Shown here in pieces: positions 34,848 through 43,693 of a stretch of 64,000 bases of DNA (positions are counted from its first letter, which is position 1; each line of letters opens with the position of its first letter). This DNA is from DATNPX01 sp036702975 (GTDB taxonomy: Bacteria > Cyanobacteriota > Vampirovibrionia > Obscuribacterales > Obscuribacteraceae), in the NCBI GenBank assembly GCA_036702975.1, contig DATNPX010000015.1, forward strand, positions 1 to 64,000, given 5' to 3'. The position numbers and the translations under genes were made by a program. Under the pieces are notes generated by a model. That model had not been told where the DNA came from and ran no database searches. It worked only from the letters and a program-made list of their open reading frames with translations.

Positions 34848-36389
34848 CTACTTGCCCTTTGTGTTCGTCGTGTCCGATACGGCAGTCGTGTCCAGTGTAC
34901 TTGACGCGCTCGATACACTCGATGTATCCGGCGGACTCTGTGTACTCGACACACTCGGCGCGCCAGCCGTATTGCCCGGCTCAGCAGCATTATGCGGGCG
35001 GCGCGCTTGCAAGAATTTGACTACAGACTCGAGTTCCTTAGGTGAGATGTTGCCTGCATACGCCGGCATATTCACGCCACCATTCACTATCCTGATTGTC
35101 AGTTGATCGTGCGTCAATCGCTCTCCAACATCAGACAGATCCGGACCACGCCTGCCGCCATGACCGTCAATTGTATGGCAGAACAAACATCCTCGATCGT
35201 TGAATACTTTTCCGCCTTCGGCTATTGGACCAGCGGTCGCGCCCATGTCTTGCTTTGGAAGAGGCCTGGCTTCAAATCGCGGCGTCCAGTATTCATTTAT
35301 GCCTTCTCGCCACAATGCAAGAACTGCACCTACGACTATCACAACAATCCCCACTGCCCACGGTCGTCGCCGAGCACTGCGCTCACCGGTATTGGCGATG
35401 AAGGGCGGCAACAGCATTCCGACTACGAGAAATACAGGGAAAAGCAGAATGAACCAGTCTTCAATCTGTCCCGGCACTAGCGCCAATAATGCGAAGTACC
35501 ACGTAAGATACCAGTCTGGTTTCGGCTCAGCATTCACCAGAGATGGATCGGGCGGATTTTCGATGACCGGCGGTCCGAAATGCAAAGCACAAATGCAGAT
35601 ACCAAGCACGACGATGGTACTGAATACGGCATCACGCCATGCGGCGTCAGGCCAGAATGGCTTCCCTTCACGCTTCAGAAGCGCTTTGTATTCCTCGCGA
35701 TATGTCTCTCTCTTTACAGGCTTGCCGGGCGTCGGGGGCTCTGAAATGCCATGATGCAATACGAGCCAGACGTGGAAGCCTATGAGAGCAATCAGAATCG
35801 CCGGAAAGATAAAAACGTGCATGGCGAAGAAGTGGCTCAACGATGCTCCACTGACGTTGTCACCTGAGCACAAAACTCGCACCAACATCGGGCCCACTAT
35901 TGGCGCGCGCAATGCTTGTTCAGCTCCCACGGCAACTGTCCATACGGCAGTTTGATCCCAGCGCAAAACTTGACCGGTAAAGGCTATGGCAACTGTAAGA
36001 AACAGCAAGAATACGCCACTTATCCAGTTAAGCTCTCGAGGAAATTTGAAGGAACCAAAGAGATAGGTGCGAATAGCGTGAGCGCCGACGAAAATGATCA
36101 TCGCCGATGCACCGTAATAGTGCATGGCGCGCAACCAGGCGCCAAAAGGTACTTTCTCCGTTATCCATTTGACGCTTTCCCACGCCTCACCACCACTCGG
36201 GACGTACATCGTTGTTAGAGCGACCCCGCTCGCGAGTTGCACGACAAACGAAGTCATGATCGCCGTGCCAAATACATAAGCCCAAGTTGACTTACCTGGA
36301 ACCGGATGCAGCATCATGTGGATGAACGGCTTCACAAGACCGGTACGGTCCTCGAGCCACTCCAGAGCGTTGTCTATAAGCTTTGCCAT
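34848..36389 (-). CDS. Cytochrome b fused to cytochrome c (bc complex)
   Basis: This is a 513-residue membrane subunit of a cytochrome bc complex. The N-terminal two thirds contain the cytochrome b helices with paired heme histidines (MHYYGASAMIIFVGAH and LSHFFAMHVFIFPAILIALIGFH). The Qo-site tetrapeptide is PDWY, the form common in menaquinol-using bacteria, rather than PEWY. After the b-type core a cytochrome c domain with one heme site (GCLFCH) and a methionine ligand candidate (GGVNMPAYAG) is attached. The tail is Ser/Thr/Asp-rich and low in complexity. The protein should accept electrons from menaquinol and pass them onward without a separate c1. It is the last gene of the eight-gene oxidase operon. 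Confidence 0.9.
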   Translation of the reverse strand: MAKLIDNALEWLEDRTGLVKPFIHMMLHPVPGKSTWAYVFGTAIMTSFVVQLASGVALTTMYVPSGGEAWESVKWITEKVPFGAWLRAMHYYGASAMIIFVGAHAIRTYLFGSFKFPRELNWISGVFLLFLTVAIAFTGQVLRWDQTAVWTVAVGAEQALRAPIVGPMLVRVLCSGDNVSGASLSHFFAMHVFIFPAILIALIGFHVWLVLHHGISEPPTPGKPVKRETYREEYKALLKREGKPFWPDAAWRDAVFSTIVVLGICICALHFGPPVIENPPDPSLVNAEPKPDWYLTWYFALLALVPGQIEDWFILLFPVFLVVGMLLPPFIANTGERSARRRPWAVGIVVIVVGAVLALWREGINEYWTPRFEARPLPKQDMGATAGPIAEGGKVFNDRGCLFCHTIDGHGGRRGPDLSDVGERLTHDQLTIRIVNGGVNMPAYAGNISPKELESVVKFLQARRPHNAAEPGNTAGAPSVSSTQSPPDTSSVSSASSTLDTTAVSDTTNTKGK

Positions 36390-36404
36390 TATTACCAATT
36401 CATC

Positions 36405-36947
36405 CTAAGTTTCCGCAAGGACAGGACCGACTTTGATTTCGACCTGACCTTTTGCTATGCGAGTCGGGTACTGATGCAATGGTCGCGGCGGAGGACCGCC
36501 GGCCACATTGCCATCACTGTAGTAAACGCCGCCGTGGCACGGGCACATAAAGAGCGCTGCACCAGGCTCCCATCGCACCGGGCAACCCAGGTGCGTGCAG
36601 TTGACTGCAAATGCTTCGAAGTTTGCAGCGTCGGTGCGACGCAGCCATGTAACCCGCTTTGCACAAACTCCGTCCCAGGGTAATCCTGTTGTGTCAGTGA
36701 AAGTAACATCAACGGTTTTACCGACTTCGAATTGCTCAACGGGGCCAAGCTTGATCCAGTCTTCCCGCTTAGGGACCAGGAAATACCCGAAGGCAAATCC
36801 GATGCCGGGAATGGCGACGATCAGTCCAATTAGAGCGGAGCAACCAAGGGCGACGAGCTTAAAAAACTCGGACCTGTCAACAAGTACTTTCGACCATTCG
36901 ATCGCGACCTTTGGTTCCTCGGGGGGTGGTTGATCACTGCAACACAT
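36405..36947 (-). CDS. Rieske iron-sulfur protein of the bc complex
   Basis: This is a 180-residue protein with one N-terminal membrane helix (about 30-56) and the Rieske cluster-binding pair CTHLGC and CPCHGG, which supply two Cys and two His to a 2Fe-2S centre. The conserved GPPPRPL segment follows. It transfers electrons from quinol at the Qo site to the cytochrome c domain. The gene lies 15 bases before the cytochrome b/c gene and overlaps the preceding subunit gene by 14 bases. Confidence 0.95.
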   Translation of the reverse strand: MCCSDQPPPEEPKVAIEWSKVLVDRSEFFKLVALGCSALIGLIVAIPGIGFAFGYFLVPKREDWIKLGPVEQFEVGKTVDVTFTDTTGLPWDGVCAKRVTWLRRTDAANFEAFAVNCTHLGCPVRWEPGAALFMCPCHGGVYYSDGNVAGGPPPRPLHQYPTRIAKGQVEIKVGPVLAET

Positions 36948-37335
36948 CTTTTCTCAAATCCTCAATCCAACCTGCTGCACCTAACAAAAACAGAAATAAA
37001 CCAGCCAGCGACAGTATCCAGTGAGTTACGACACCAAATGCGATACCAGTCACACCCAAAGCCAAAGTCACGGGCCAAACCGTAGGAGGCGGTATCCGAA
37101 TCAATTCCAAATGCTCGCCTGGAATCCATTCGGTTTCATGGGCTTGCGATGACAAGTTCGTCGCCGGCGACTCGTGTCGCGCAGACAATGCAAGATTGGG
37201 CGGCAATTCTTTTGGTCCCGCCAAAGCGCCCTCGGGCGCACCTTCATTAGTCACGCCAGAATTTGCTTGCTCAGAGTTCTCTTGCTCAGACTTCAAAGAC
37301 TCTTTAGCATCATCAGACTTTGGCTGTTCCGACAT
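36934..37335 (-). CDS. Small membrane subunit of the oxidase (subunit IV-like)
   Basis: This is a 133-residue protein with a hydrophilic 80-residue N-terminus followed by PPPTVWPVTLALGV and two hydrophobic segments. The PxxWP-x-LALG pattern and its place between ctaG and the Rieske gene match the small subunit IV-type proteins found in caa3/aa3 oxidase operons. The low-complexity N-terminus (SEQENSEQANSG) is unusual. It overlaps neighbours on both sides (23 and 14 bases). Confidence 0.65.
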   Translation of the reverse strand: MSEQPKSDDAKESLKSEQENSEQANSGVTNEGAPEGALAGPKELPPNLALSARHESPATNLSSQAHETEWIPGEHLELIRIPPPTVWPVTLALGVTGIAFGVVTHWILSLAGLFLFLLGAAGWIEDLRKDVLQ

Positions 37336-38143
37336 CTTCGCCTCCCTCGTCTTTCAACCATTCGATCATCACCGCTATCAACGCCCAGAAAAAATTGAGA
37401 GTACACACCACCCACATGATGGCGCCGCCAAGTTTTTGATCCTCAAGATGCGTCAGTCCCCATTGCTCCCGAATGAGCGGCAGTAAGTTATGGTGATCGT
37501 CCGGATTTGCGTAAGCGGCATAGAACGGAGTCTCAGCCATGGTGAATATCATGCCGAGAATGGAAGCCAGAAAAGCTGCAACTATCAGATACGCGGTTGC
37601 CGGCAATGGTTTCAGCCGTCCTTCGGGAATCGGCTTGAACACCGGCCACCAGAGCATAGCGCCTGAAGCCATGAAAGTCAGGTGCTCAATGATATGTATA
37701 GTTTCGTTCTCTAATGTCAGGTCGTAAATCGGCGGAACGTGCCAAACCAACATAACGATCGTAGCCACAGTCAGTGCGAAATATGGATTACCCAAGATTC
37801 GTTCTGCTGCTTTGATCACACCTATTTTCATCCAGCTGAGCACCATCTCTTCTGGCAGAGCAGCAACCAACATGACTGGACCAATAAATTCCAGAATCAT
37901 GTGCTGCGTCATGTGTGCGCTAAACAGATACTCGTCGCCCAGCTCATCGAGCGGTGACATCAGGCCGATCCACAGAACCGCAATGCCAAGAATGAAGAGG
38001 GCAGTCTTCCATGTGATTCTGAATTTAGTGCCAAAGAGATAGCCGACAATCATCGCGATCAAACCGATAGCGATTGACGGGACAGGCTCCCAGTGAGATT
38101 GGAGAAGTTCCAAAAATTCAGGCGTCAATGCACGAATCTCCAC
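37313..38143 (-). CDS. ctaG: Cytochrome c oxidase assembly protein CtaG (caa3 type)
   Basis: This is a 276-residue protein with about seven hydrophobic segments, matching the CtaG_caa3 family. Conserved histidines and motifs include SAHMTQHMILEFIGPVMLV, WHVPPIYDLTL, and HIIEHLTFMASGAMLWWP. It is required for formation of active caa3 oxidase in Bacillus, probably by delivering copper to subunit I or II. It overlaps coxC by 19 bases. Confidence 0.9.
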   Translation of the reverse strand: MEIRALTPEFLELLQSHWEPVPSIAIGLIAMIVGYLFGTKFRITWKTALFILGIAVLWIGLMSPLDELGDEYLFSAHMTQHMILEFIGPVMLVAALPEEMVLSWMKIGVIKAAERILGNPYFALTVATIVMLVWHVPPIYDLTLENETIHIIEHLTFMASGAMLWWPVFKPIPEGRLKPLPATAYLIVAAFLASILGMIFTMAETPFYAAYANPDDHHNLLPLIREQWGLTHLEDQKLGGAIMWVVCTLNFFWALIAVMIEWLKDEGGEDVGTAKV

Positions 38144-38733
38144 AGGTAAACAACTGAAAAGACCGCTACCCAGACCACATCAACAAAGTGCCAGTACAAA
38201 GAAACGCACAGCAATCCAGCGTCCGTTATTCCCTTCTGCTTGGTGCTTATCATCATCCAGAGCGCTACTGCCAACAGTATCAAACCAACAATCACGTGAA
38301 ATCCGTGGAAGCCCGTGAGCGTAAAGAAAGTGGTGCCGAACATGTCACGGCTGATCGTCAAATTCTCTCGAATCAGCTCCGAATATTCCAACCCTTGCCC
38401 AGCCATGAATGTTGCACCCAGTCCAATGGTGATCAGCATCCACAAAATTGCGAGTCCGCTTTGCTTTTCATGGGCCTTTTCTGCCAGCCACAAGGTGAAA
38501 CTGCTGGCGAAGAGCGCAATCGAGAACATGCCGGTCTTGACCACATCCAGGTGCCAGGCGGCCATGGCGCCCGTTCCATACTGACTGTGAAAATTGACGT
38601 AGGCAAAGATCAGCAATAAAAAGAACATCGATTCAGAAGCGATGAAGACTAGCATTCCTAGTACATTTCTGTTGATCTTTACGTTAGTATCGAGTGGATG
38701 CACCGGCGGCGCTGTGATTGCGTGATTATGCAT
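38125..38733 (-). CDS. coxC: Cytochrome c oxidase subunit III
   Basis: This is a 202-residue polytopic subunit with five hydrophobic segments (the five-helix form). Recognisable are LGMLVFIASESMFF, LWLAEKAHE, the conserved FFTLTGFHGFHVIVGL and YWHFVDVVWVAVF. The ATG at 38733 has GGAG six bases upstream and overlaps the coxA stop by eight bases. The frame continues upstream, but that sequence is the coxA C-terminus. Confidence 0.93.
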   Translation of the reverse strand: MHNHAITAPPVHPLDTNVKINRNVLGMLVFIASESMFFLLLIFAYVNFHSQYGTGAMAAWHLDVVKTGMFSIALFASSFTLWLAEKAHEKQSGLAILWMLITIGLGATFMAGQGLEYSELIRENLTISRDMFGTTFFTLTGFHGFHVIVGLILLAVALWMMISTKQKGITDAGLLCVSLYWHFVDVVWVAVFSVVYLWRFVH

Positions 38734-40393
38734 GTCGTTCTCCATCGCCTCCACTACCAAATTGGAGATCCCACAGAGGGCGCCTGCTTCGCACAACCGG
38801 AACGCGCTCGAAGTTCTCCGGAATCGGAGGCGATTCTGCGAGCCACTCTAGCGTCCAGGCATTCCATGGGTTTGGTCCGGCAGTCTTGCCGTGATAAAAA
38901 CTCCAGATCAAGTTGTAAACAAAAAGAAGCATCGAACCAACCAATATAAAGGCACAGCAAGAAGAGAAGAAGTTTAGCTCCGCCCATCCCGGCATCCCGG
39001 CCGGATACGTCCAAACTCGGCGAGGCATGCCGAGAATGCCCAGGATATGCATGACGAAAAAGGTTCCGTTGACTCCTATTACCATCAGCCAGAATTGCCA
39101 CTTGCCCAAGGTTTCAGACATCATTCGCCCAGTCGCTTTCGGATACCAATAATAGATGCCGGAAATTATCGAAAACAGCATGCCTCCCACCAGCACATAG
39201 TGGAAGTGAGCAACTACAAAGTAGCTGTCGGTGAGCTGCCAATCGATTGGAATGACAGCGAACATGACACCGCCTAATCCACCAATCGTAAACTGCATCA
39301 AAAATGCCATGGCGTGCAACATAGCCACGCTAAATCGCAATTTGCCGCCCCACATCGTAGCCAGCCATGACCAAACTTTGATGCCTGTAGGAACCGCTAT
39401 CAATAGACTGGTTACCGCAAAAATGTAGAGCGGGGCGAATCCCAGTCCGGTCGTGAACATGTGGTGAACCCATACGCCAAAACTGAGGAAGGTAATGGCA
39501 ACAGTTGAGGCGGCCATGACCCCTGCCCCGAAAAGCAATTTGCGCGAGAACACCGGAATAACTTCAGAAATCGCGCCCCATCCGGGCAGAATCAATATGT
39601 ACACCTCTGGGTGCCCGAAGAACCAAAAGAAGTGTTGCCACAGGAGCGGAGAACCGCCTATGGTTGCATCAAAGAAGTGGGTATTCAAGGTGCGGTCAAA
39701 CAAGATCATGACCAGAGCCGCGTTGAGTGCCGGCAGAGAGAAGACGACTAGAAAGGCATCCATAAAAATCATCCAGACGAAAAGCGGCACTCGCTTTAGC
39801 GTCATGCCTGGAGCGCGCATCGTCATGACGGTGACAATTATATTGATACCGGAAACCACAGAACCGATACCAGTGACCAATAGACTGAGTGCCCAATAGT
39901 TCTGTCCGCTATTGAATAGATACCCCTTCTCACTCAAAGGGGGATAGGCAAACCAACCGGCAGCCGGAGCACCGCCCGCCAGAAAACTAAAGAAGAGCAT
40001 TACGGCGCCGAAAAGATACACCCAGTATCCAAACGCGTTCAGCCGGGGGAAAGCCATGTCACGCGCACCAATCATTAGAGGCGTCAAATACATGGCAAAA
40101 CCAAAGAGCAAAGGCATGCCCACGAAAAACACCATCGTTGTGCCGTGCATGGTGAAAATTTGATTGTAAGCTTCTTGAGAAACGACATGAGCCATCGGAA
40201 ACATCAGCTGGAGGCGGATGGTCAGCCCAAGCGACGCACCGAGCACGAGGAAGGCGAAAGCGGAGATGATGTACATCAAGCCGATCTGCTTGTGGTCGAT
40301 AGAAGTTATCCAACTTAAGATGCCCTGATACTCAGGTATTTCGGGCAACCAGTTGACCGGCTTGTGCGTCGGATGCAGCGTGCTGTCTGTCAT
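38726..40393 (-). CDS. coxA: Cytochrome c oxidase subunit I (aa3 type)
   Basis: This is a 555-residue heme-copper oxidase catalytic subunit with 12 helices. The copper and heme ligands are visible in order: the heme a histidine in TMHGTTMVFF, the CuB cluster with the proton-channel motif FFGHPEVYILILPGWG, the HHMFTTG histidine pair, and VVAHFHYVLVGG with the last heme histidines. It reduces O2 to water and pumps protons. ATGA overlap with coxB suggests translational coupling. The GHPEVY glutamate indicates an A1-type D-channel. Confidence 0.97.
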   Translation of the reverse strand: MTDSTLHPTHKPVNWLPEIPEYQGILSWITSIDHKQIGLMYIISAFAFLVLGASLGLTIRLQLMFPMAHVVSQEAYNQIFTMHGTTMVFFVGMPLLFGFAMYLTPLMIGARDMAFPRLNAFGYWVYLFGAVMLFFSFLAGGAPAAGWFAYPPLSEKGYLFNSGQNYWALSLLVTGIGSVVSGINIIVTVMTMRAPGMTLKRVPLFVWMIFMDAFLVVFSLPALNAALVMILFDRTLNTHFFDATIGGSPLLWQHFFWFFGHPEVYILILPGWGAISEVIPVFSRKLLFGAGVMAASTVAITFLSFGVWVHHMFTTGLGFAPLYIFAVTSLLIAVPTGIKVWSWLATMWGGKLRFSVAMLHAMAFLMQFTIGGLGGVMFAVIPIDWQLTDSYFVVAHFHYVLVGGMLFSIISGIYYWYPKATGRMMSETLGKWQFWLMVIGVNGTFFVMHILGILGMPRRVWTYPAGMPGWAELNFFSSCCAFILVGSMLLFVYNLIWSFYHGKTAGPNPWNAWTLEWLAESPPIPENFERVPVVRSRRPLWDLQFGSGGDGERHA

Positions 40394-41346
40394 TTCAAGC
40401 TCTCCAGGTAAACAGCAATGTCATGCGCTTCTTGGTCGGTCAAGCGCATGTTGGGCATGTAAACGCCCGGTTTATATACTTGCGGATTTTGCATCCACTT
40501 GGCCAGATTGTCGGTGGTGTTTTCCAACACTCCGGCGCCAAGGGTGCCACGTTGAGCAATGTGTGTAAGATCAGGACCAATTCGTGCAGTGGCTACTGAA
40601 TCGCCTTCGATTCTGTGGCATTGAACGCAAGTTGCCGAATTGAAAAGTTGTTTGCCATGCGCCACAGCCGGATCGTCTGACTGTGCAGGCAACGCCTGTT
40701 GTGCGTGGACCCAGGCGTCAAAATCTCCGGGACTAACGACGTGAGCGATGATACGCATCAAAGAATGCTGGGCTCCACAATATTCAGAACACGTGCCGAG
40801 AAAGAGACCAGTTTTGGTTGGATTGATCCACATATTCGTCGGGTGCCCGGGAATCGCGTCCATCTTTTCTCCGAATGCCACTACCCAAAAGGAGTGCACA
40901 ACGTCTGCTGCACGCACTTCCACCAGAGAGTTCTTACCGACAGGCAAATACAACTCGTTGGCAGTTGTGATGCCATATTTCGGATATTGGTATTCCCACC
41001 ACCACTGGTGACCGACCACGATGACATCAGGCTTCTTCGTGCCTACTGGTGCATTGACCGTAATCATCACGACCGCGGTAAGCACTCCAAGAACGGTGAC
41101 AATGAGGAGCGGAATGCCCGTCCAGACAATCTCCAATCGAGGGTTGCCAGCGACTTGTTTCGGCTCGCTGCCGTCATCATCCTCATGTGTTCTGAATTTG
41201 GCTATAACGGTGATCAGAATTCCTGCGACGACAAAGCCTATGACGGCACAAATCGCGAGCGTAAACCAGTGGATGTCGACCAGCAATTTATTCTGGCTGG
41301 TAGCCACATTGAATATAGAAGTGAAATCTGCGTTCTTTAAGTCCAT
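40390..41346 (-). CDS. coxB: Cytochrome c oxidase subunit II with cytochrome c domain (caa3)
   Basis: This 318-residue subunit has two N-terminal membrane helices. The CuA domain carries HQWWWEYQYP and the binding motif CSEYCGAQHSLM. A C-terminal cytochrome c domain contains one CVQCH heme site and a methionine ligand candidate (YMPNMRL). Fusion of cytochrome c to subunit II defines caa3 oxidases. With the cytochrome c fused to cytochrome b it gives two tethered c hemes between complexes III and IV. The start is ATG 41346 (GTG 41352 is possible), overlapping ctaB. Confidence 0.95.
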   Translation of the reverse strand: MDLKNADFTSIFNVATSQNKLLVDIHWFTLAICAVIGFVVAGILITVIAKFRTHEDDDGSEPKQVAGNPRLEIVWTGIPLLIVTVLGVLTAVVMITVNAPVGTKKPDVIVVGHQWWWEYQYPKYGITTANELYLPVGKNSLVEVRAADVVHSFWVVAFGEKMDAIPGHPTNMWINPTKTGLFLGTCSEYCGAQHSLMRIIAHVVSPGDFDAWVHAQQALPAQSDDPAVAHGKQLFNSATCVQCHRIEGDSVATARIGPDLTHIAQRGTLGAGVLENTTDNLAKWMQNPQVYKPGVYMPNMRLTDQEAHDIAVYLESLK

Positions 41347-42275
41347 CGCCACAACCGATCAATAACTGCGCCAACAAGCAACACGGGAAGATAGAGAAGA
41401 CTCAGAAGGAGTACCGTGCGTGCTCCTTCGCGAGACCGATTAATTCGCCAACGCGCTGAACTGAAAATCAATGCTATTGCACCAAGGAATGATGCAAAAC
41501 AATATGCAGGTCCGACAAAAGGATTTCCTGACCAATAGAGCATTGCCGACAGTGGCAGCAATAAAATCGCCGTAATTATTGTCAAGGCAAAAGTTTTTTC
41601 ACCACCGTTTTCTATTGACGGTAGCATTTTGAAACCGGCGGCCCGGTATTCGTCCTTGAACATCCATGCGATCGGCAGAAAGTGCGTGTGCTGCCAGATG
41701 AACATCAGAGCGAAGAGAATCCATCCGCCAAGACCGATGGTGCCACTAGCGGCAGCCCAACCGATAAGTGGTGGAATCGCGCCTGGAATGGCACCTATTG
41801 ATGTATTCAGCCAAGTCCACTGCTTGGCTGGTGTGTACATTCCCAAATAAATGGCAACTGCTGCTAGACCAAGGACGGTAGACAACAGGTTGACAGTCAT
41901 AAGCAAAATTGTGCCGACGACGATCAAACCAATTCCGTAAGACAAAGCCAATCCAGGCGAAACAATCCCGGCAGGAATCGGTCTGCCAGCGGTGCGTGGC
42001 ATGAGTGCGTCGAGGTCTCGTTCTATGTAACAGTTAATCGTGCACGAACCGCTGCTTAGCAAACCAGTTCCAATCGATGCACATATAAAACGTACGATGT
42101 CAAAGGTGCCTTGGTATGCAAGCACAAACCCAACGCCACAGGATATGACAACCATGAACGCAATTCGAATACGCGCCAGGTTCAAGAAAGCAGCTGTTCT
42201 TTGACCTTGAATTGAATTCATAAATAAATAAAACGACGTCGGGATTCCAAAAGCTTGGCGCACATCATAGTACAT
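41337..42275 (-). CDS. ctaB: Heme o synthase (protoheme IX farnesyltransferase)
   Basis: This 312-residue UbiA-family prenyltransferase converts heme b to heme o using farnesyl diphosphate, the first step to heme a. The aspartate-rich site is visible as NCYIERDLDALMPRTAGRP, with YTPAKQWTWLNTSIGAIPGAIPPLIGW and the second polar loop DEYRAAGFKMLP. It starts the oxidase operon. The start may be 42275 or the ATG at 42221; neither has a clear ribosome site. No heme a synthase (ctaA) is present in the window. Confidence 0.93.
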   Translation of the reverse strand: MYYDVRQAFGIPTSFYLFMNSIQGQRTAAFLNLARIRIAFMVVISCGVGFVLAYQGTFDIVRFICASIGTGLLSSGSCTINCYIERDLDALMPRTAGRPIPAGIVSPGLALSYGIGLIVVGTILLMTVNLLSTVLGLAAVAIYLGMYTPAKQWTWLNTSIGAIPGAIPPLIGWAAASGTIGLGGWILFALMFIWQHTHFLPIAWMFKDEYRAAGFKMLPSIENGGEKTFALTIITAILLLPLSAMLYWSGNPFVGPAYCFASFLGAIALIFSSARWRINRSREGARTVLLLSLLYLPVLLVGAVIDRLWRWT

Positions 42276-42402
42276 TCGAGAGGATCTTCACGCTAAACAG
42301 CACTTGTCCTGTTACGTTCAGCAAATATCATCAGAAATAGCGAACTCACCTGCGTAGTTGTAAGTTGTAAAATGCTGTTCCGTCCCTTCACAACTGCATG
42401 CA

Positions 42403-43683
42403 ATGAAAACTGGCAAAACTCAAGACAAAAACGATCCAAAGTACAAAATGCATCTGGCGCTTGGCCTGATGTTTCTCACTGTTTTTATTGACTTGATCGG
42501 ATTTGGGATCATCATTCCGTTGATGCCGCTCTATGCTAAGGAGTTTGGAGCCACAGGATTCGAAGTCGGCTTATTACTTACTTCGTATTCGTTGATGCAG
42601 TTTTTCTTTGCGCCGATGTGGGGACGCCTGTCCGACAAAATCGGGCGCCGCCCCGTGTTGCTCATCAGCCTCTCGATTTCCGCCATTGGCTACACAATCT
42701 GGGGGTTCTCTCACTCTCTTGCCATGTTATTTGTGTCGCGCATAGTGGCCGGCTTTGGCAACGCTAATCTCGCAGTGGCACAAGCGTTCATAGCAGATGT
42801 AACGCCACCTGAATATCGCTCGCAAGGAATGGGCATGATCGGTGCTGCATTTGGTCTGGGCTTCGTGCTTGGTCCTGCGATAGCTGGTCTCGGCTGTCAC
42901 TTCGGATTGCATCCAAACACACTAGGATTTATTGCGGCGGGGCTCAGTCTCGTGGACGTGATTTTTACATCAATCTATCTACCGGAACCAAAAGTCCGCA
43001 GTGGTCGCGCGCATAATATTTTCGCACTCGGTGCGCAGACTTATTTGAGTACTGTTTGCAACCCAAAATTCGCGACATCGCTTTTCATCATTTTCATTTC
43101 GACATTTGCCTTCGCTAACATGGAAACGACGCTGGTACTTTTGACGAACAAGTATTTCAACTTCGATCTAATGAAGAATAGCTGTCTGTTCGTCGGACTC
43201 GGTCTTGTTATGGTGCTAATCCAGGGCGGACTGATTCGGCGCATTGGCAAAAAGTATCAAGACGCCTCGCTGATCGGAGTGGGCACGGCATTGATGGCAG
43301 TGGGGCTGCTTCTCACCCCAGCCACGCATAGTTTGATCGTTCTCTGCATTGCACTTTTAATTCTAGCAACCGGCTCAGGCATCAATAATCCATCAAGCAC
43401 GAGTCTCCTTTCCAAGCTCAGTCCAGAAGAAGAAACTGGAGGAGTAATGGGAGTCGGTCAGTCAATGTCGACTCTAGGCCGCATACTTGGACCCATCGCA
43501 GGTGGTAGTCTATTCGATGCTTTCGGGCCGGGCAGCCCTTACTGGCTCGGCGCACTCTGCATGTTTGTCGCTTGTGCACTAAGTTTCAGACTGCCCAAAT
43601 TCGCCGAGAAATTGGCAGTCAAAACAGAACAAGATGTCGCGAGTAAACAGCGAAGCGCCGCCGAGGAACCTAGTTTCAGTTAG
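42403..43683 (+). CDS. MFS transporter (TetA/multidrug-like)
   Basis: This is a 426-residue 12-helix major facilitator of the drug:H+ antiporter type. It has motif D1 in DLIGFGIIIPLMP, motif A GRLSDKIGRRPVL, the motif B arginine in SRIVAGFGNANLAVAQAFIAD, and motif C-like GAAFGLGFVLGPAIAG. It probably exports a small hydrophobic compound. It is divergent from the oxidase operon and convergent with the GH76-like gene. The substrate is unknown. Confidence 0.85.
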   Translation: MKTGKTQDKNDPKYKMHLALGLMFLTVFIDLIGFGIIIPLMPLYAKEFGATGFEVGLLLTSYSLMQFFFAPMWGRLSDKIGRRPVLLISLSISAIGYTIWGFSHSLAMLFVSRIVAGFGNANLAVAQAFIADVTPPEYRSQGMGMIGAAFGLGFVLGPAIAGLGCHFGLHPNTLGFIAAGLSLVDVIFTSIYLPEPKVRSGRAHNIFALGAQTYLSTVCNPKFATSLFIIFISTFAFANMETTLVLLTNKYFNFDLMKNSCLFVGLGLVMVLIQGGLIRRIGKKYQDASLIGVGTALMAVGLLLTPATHSLIVLCIALLILATGSGINNPSSTSLLSKLSPEEETGGVMGVGQSMSTLGRILGPIAGGSLFDAFGPGSPYWLGALCMFVACALSFRLPKFAEKLAVKTEQDVASKQRSAAEEPSFS

Positions 43684-43693
43684 TCGGTTACTG

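Noticed and set aside
34852..36218. Plus-strand frames opposite the cytochrome b/c gene
   Set aside because: The minus-strand frame has full cytochrome motifs, so these are antisense shadows.
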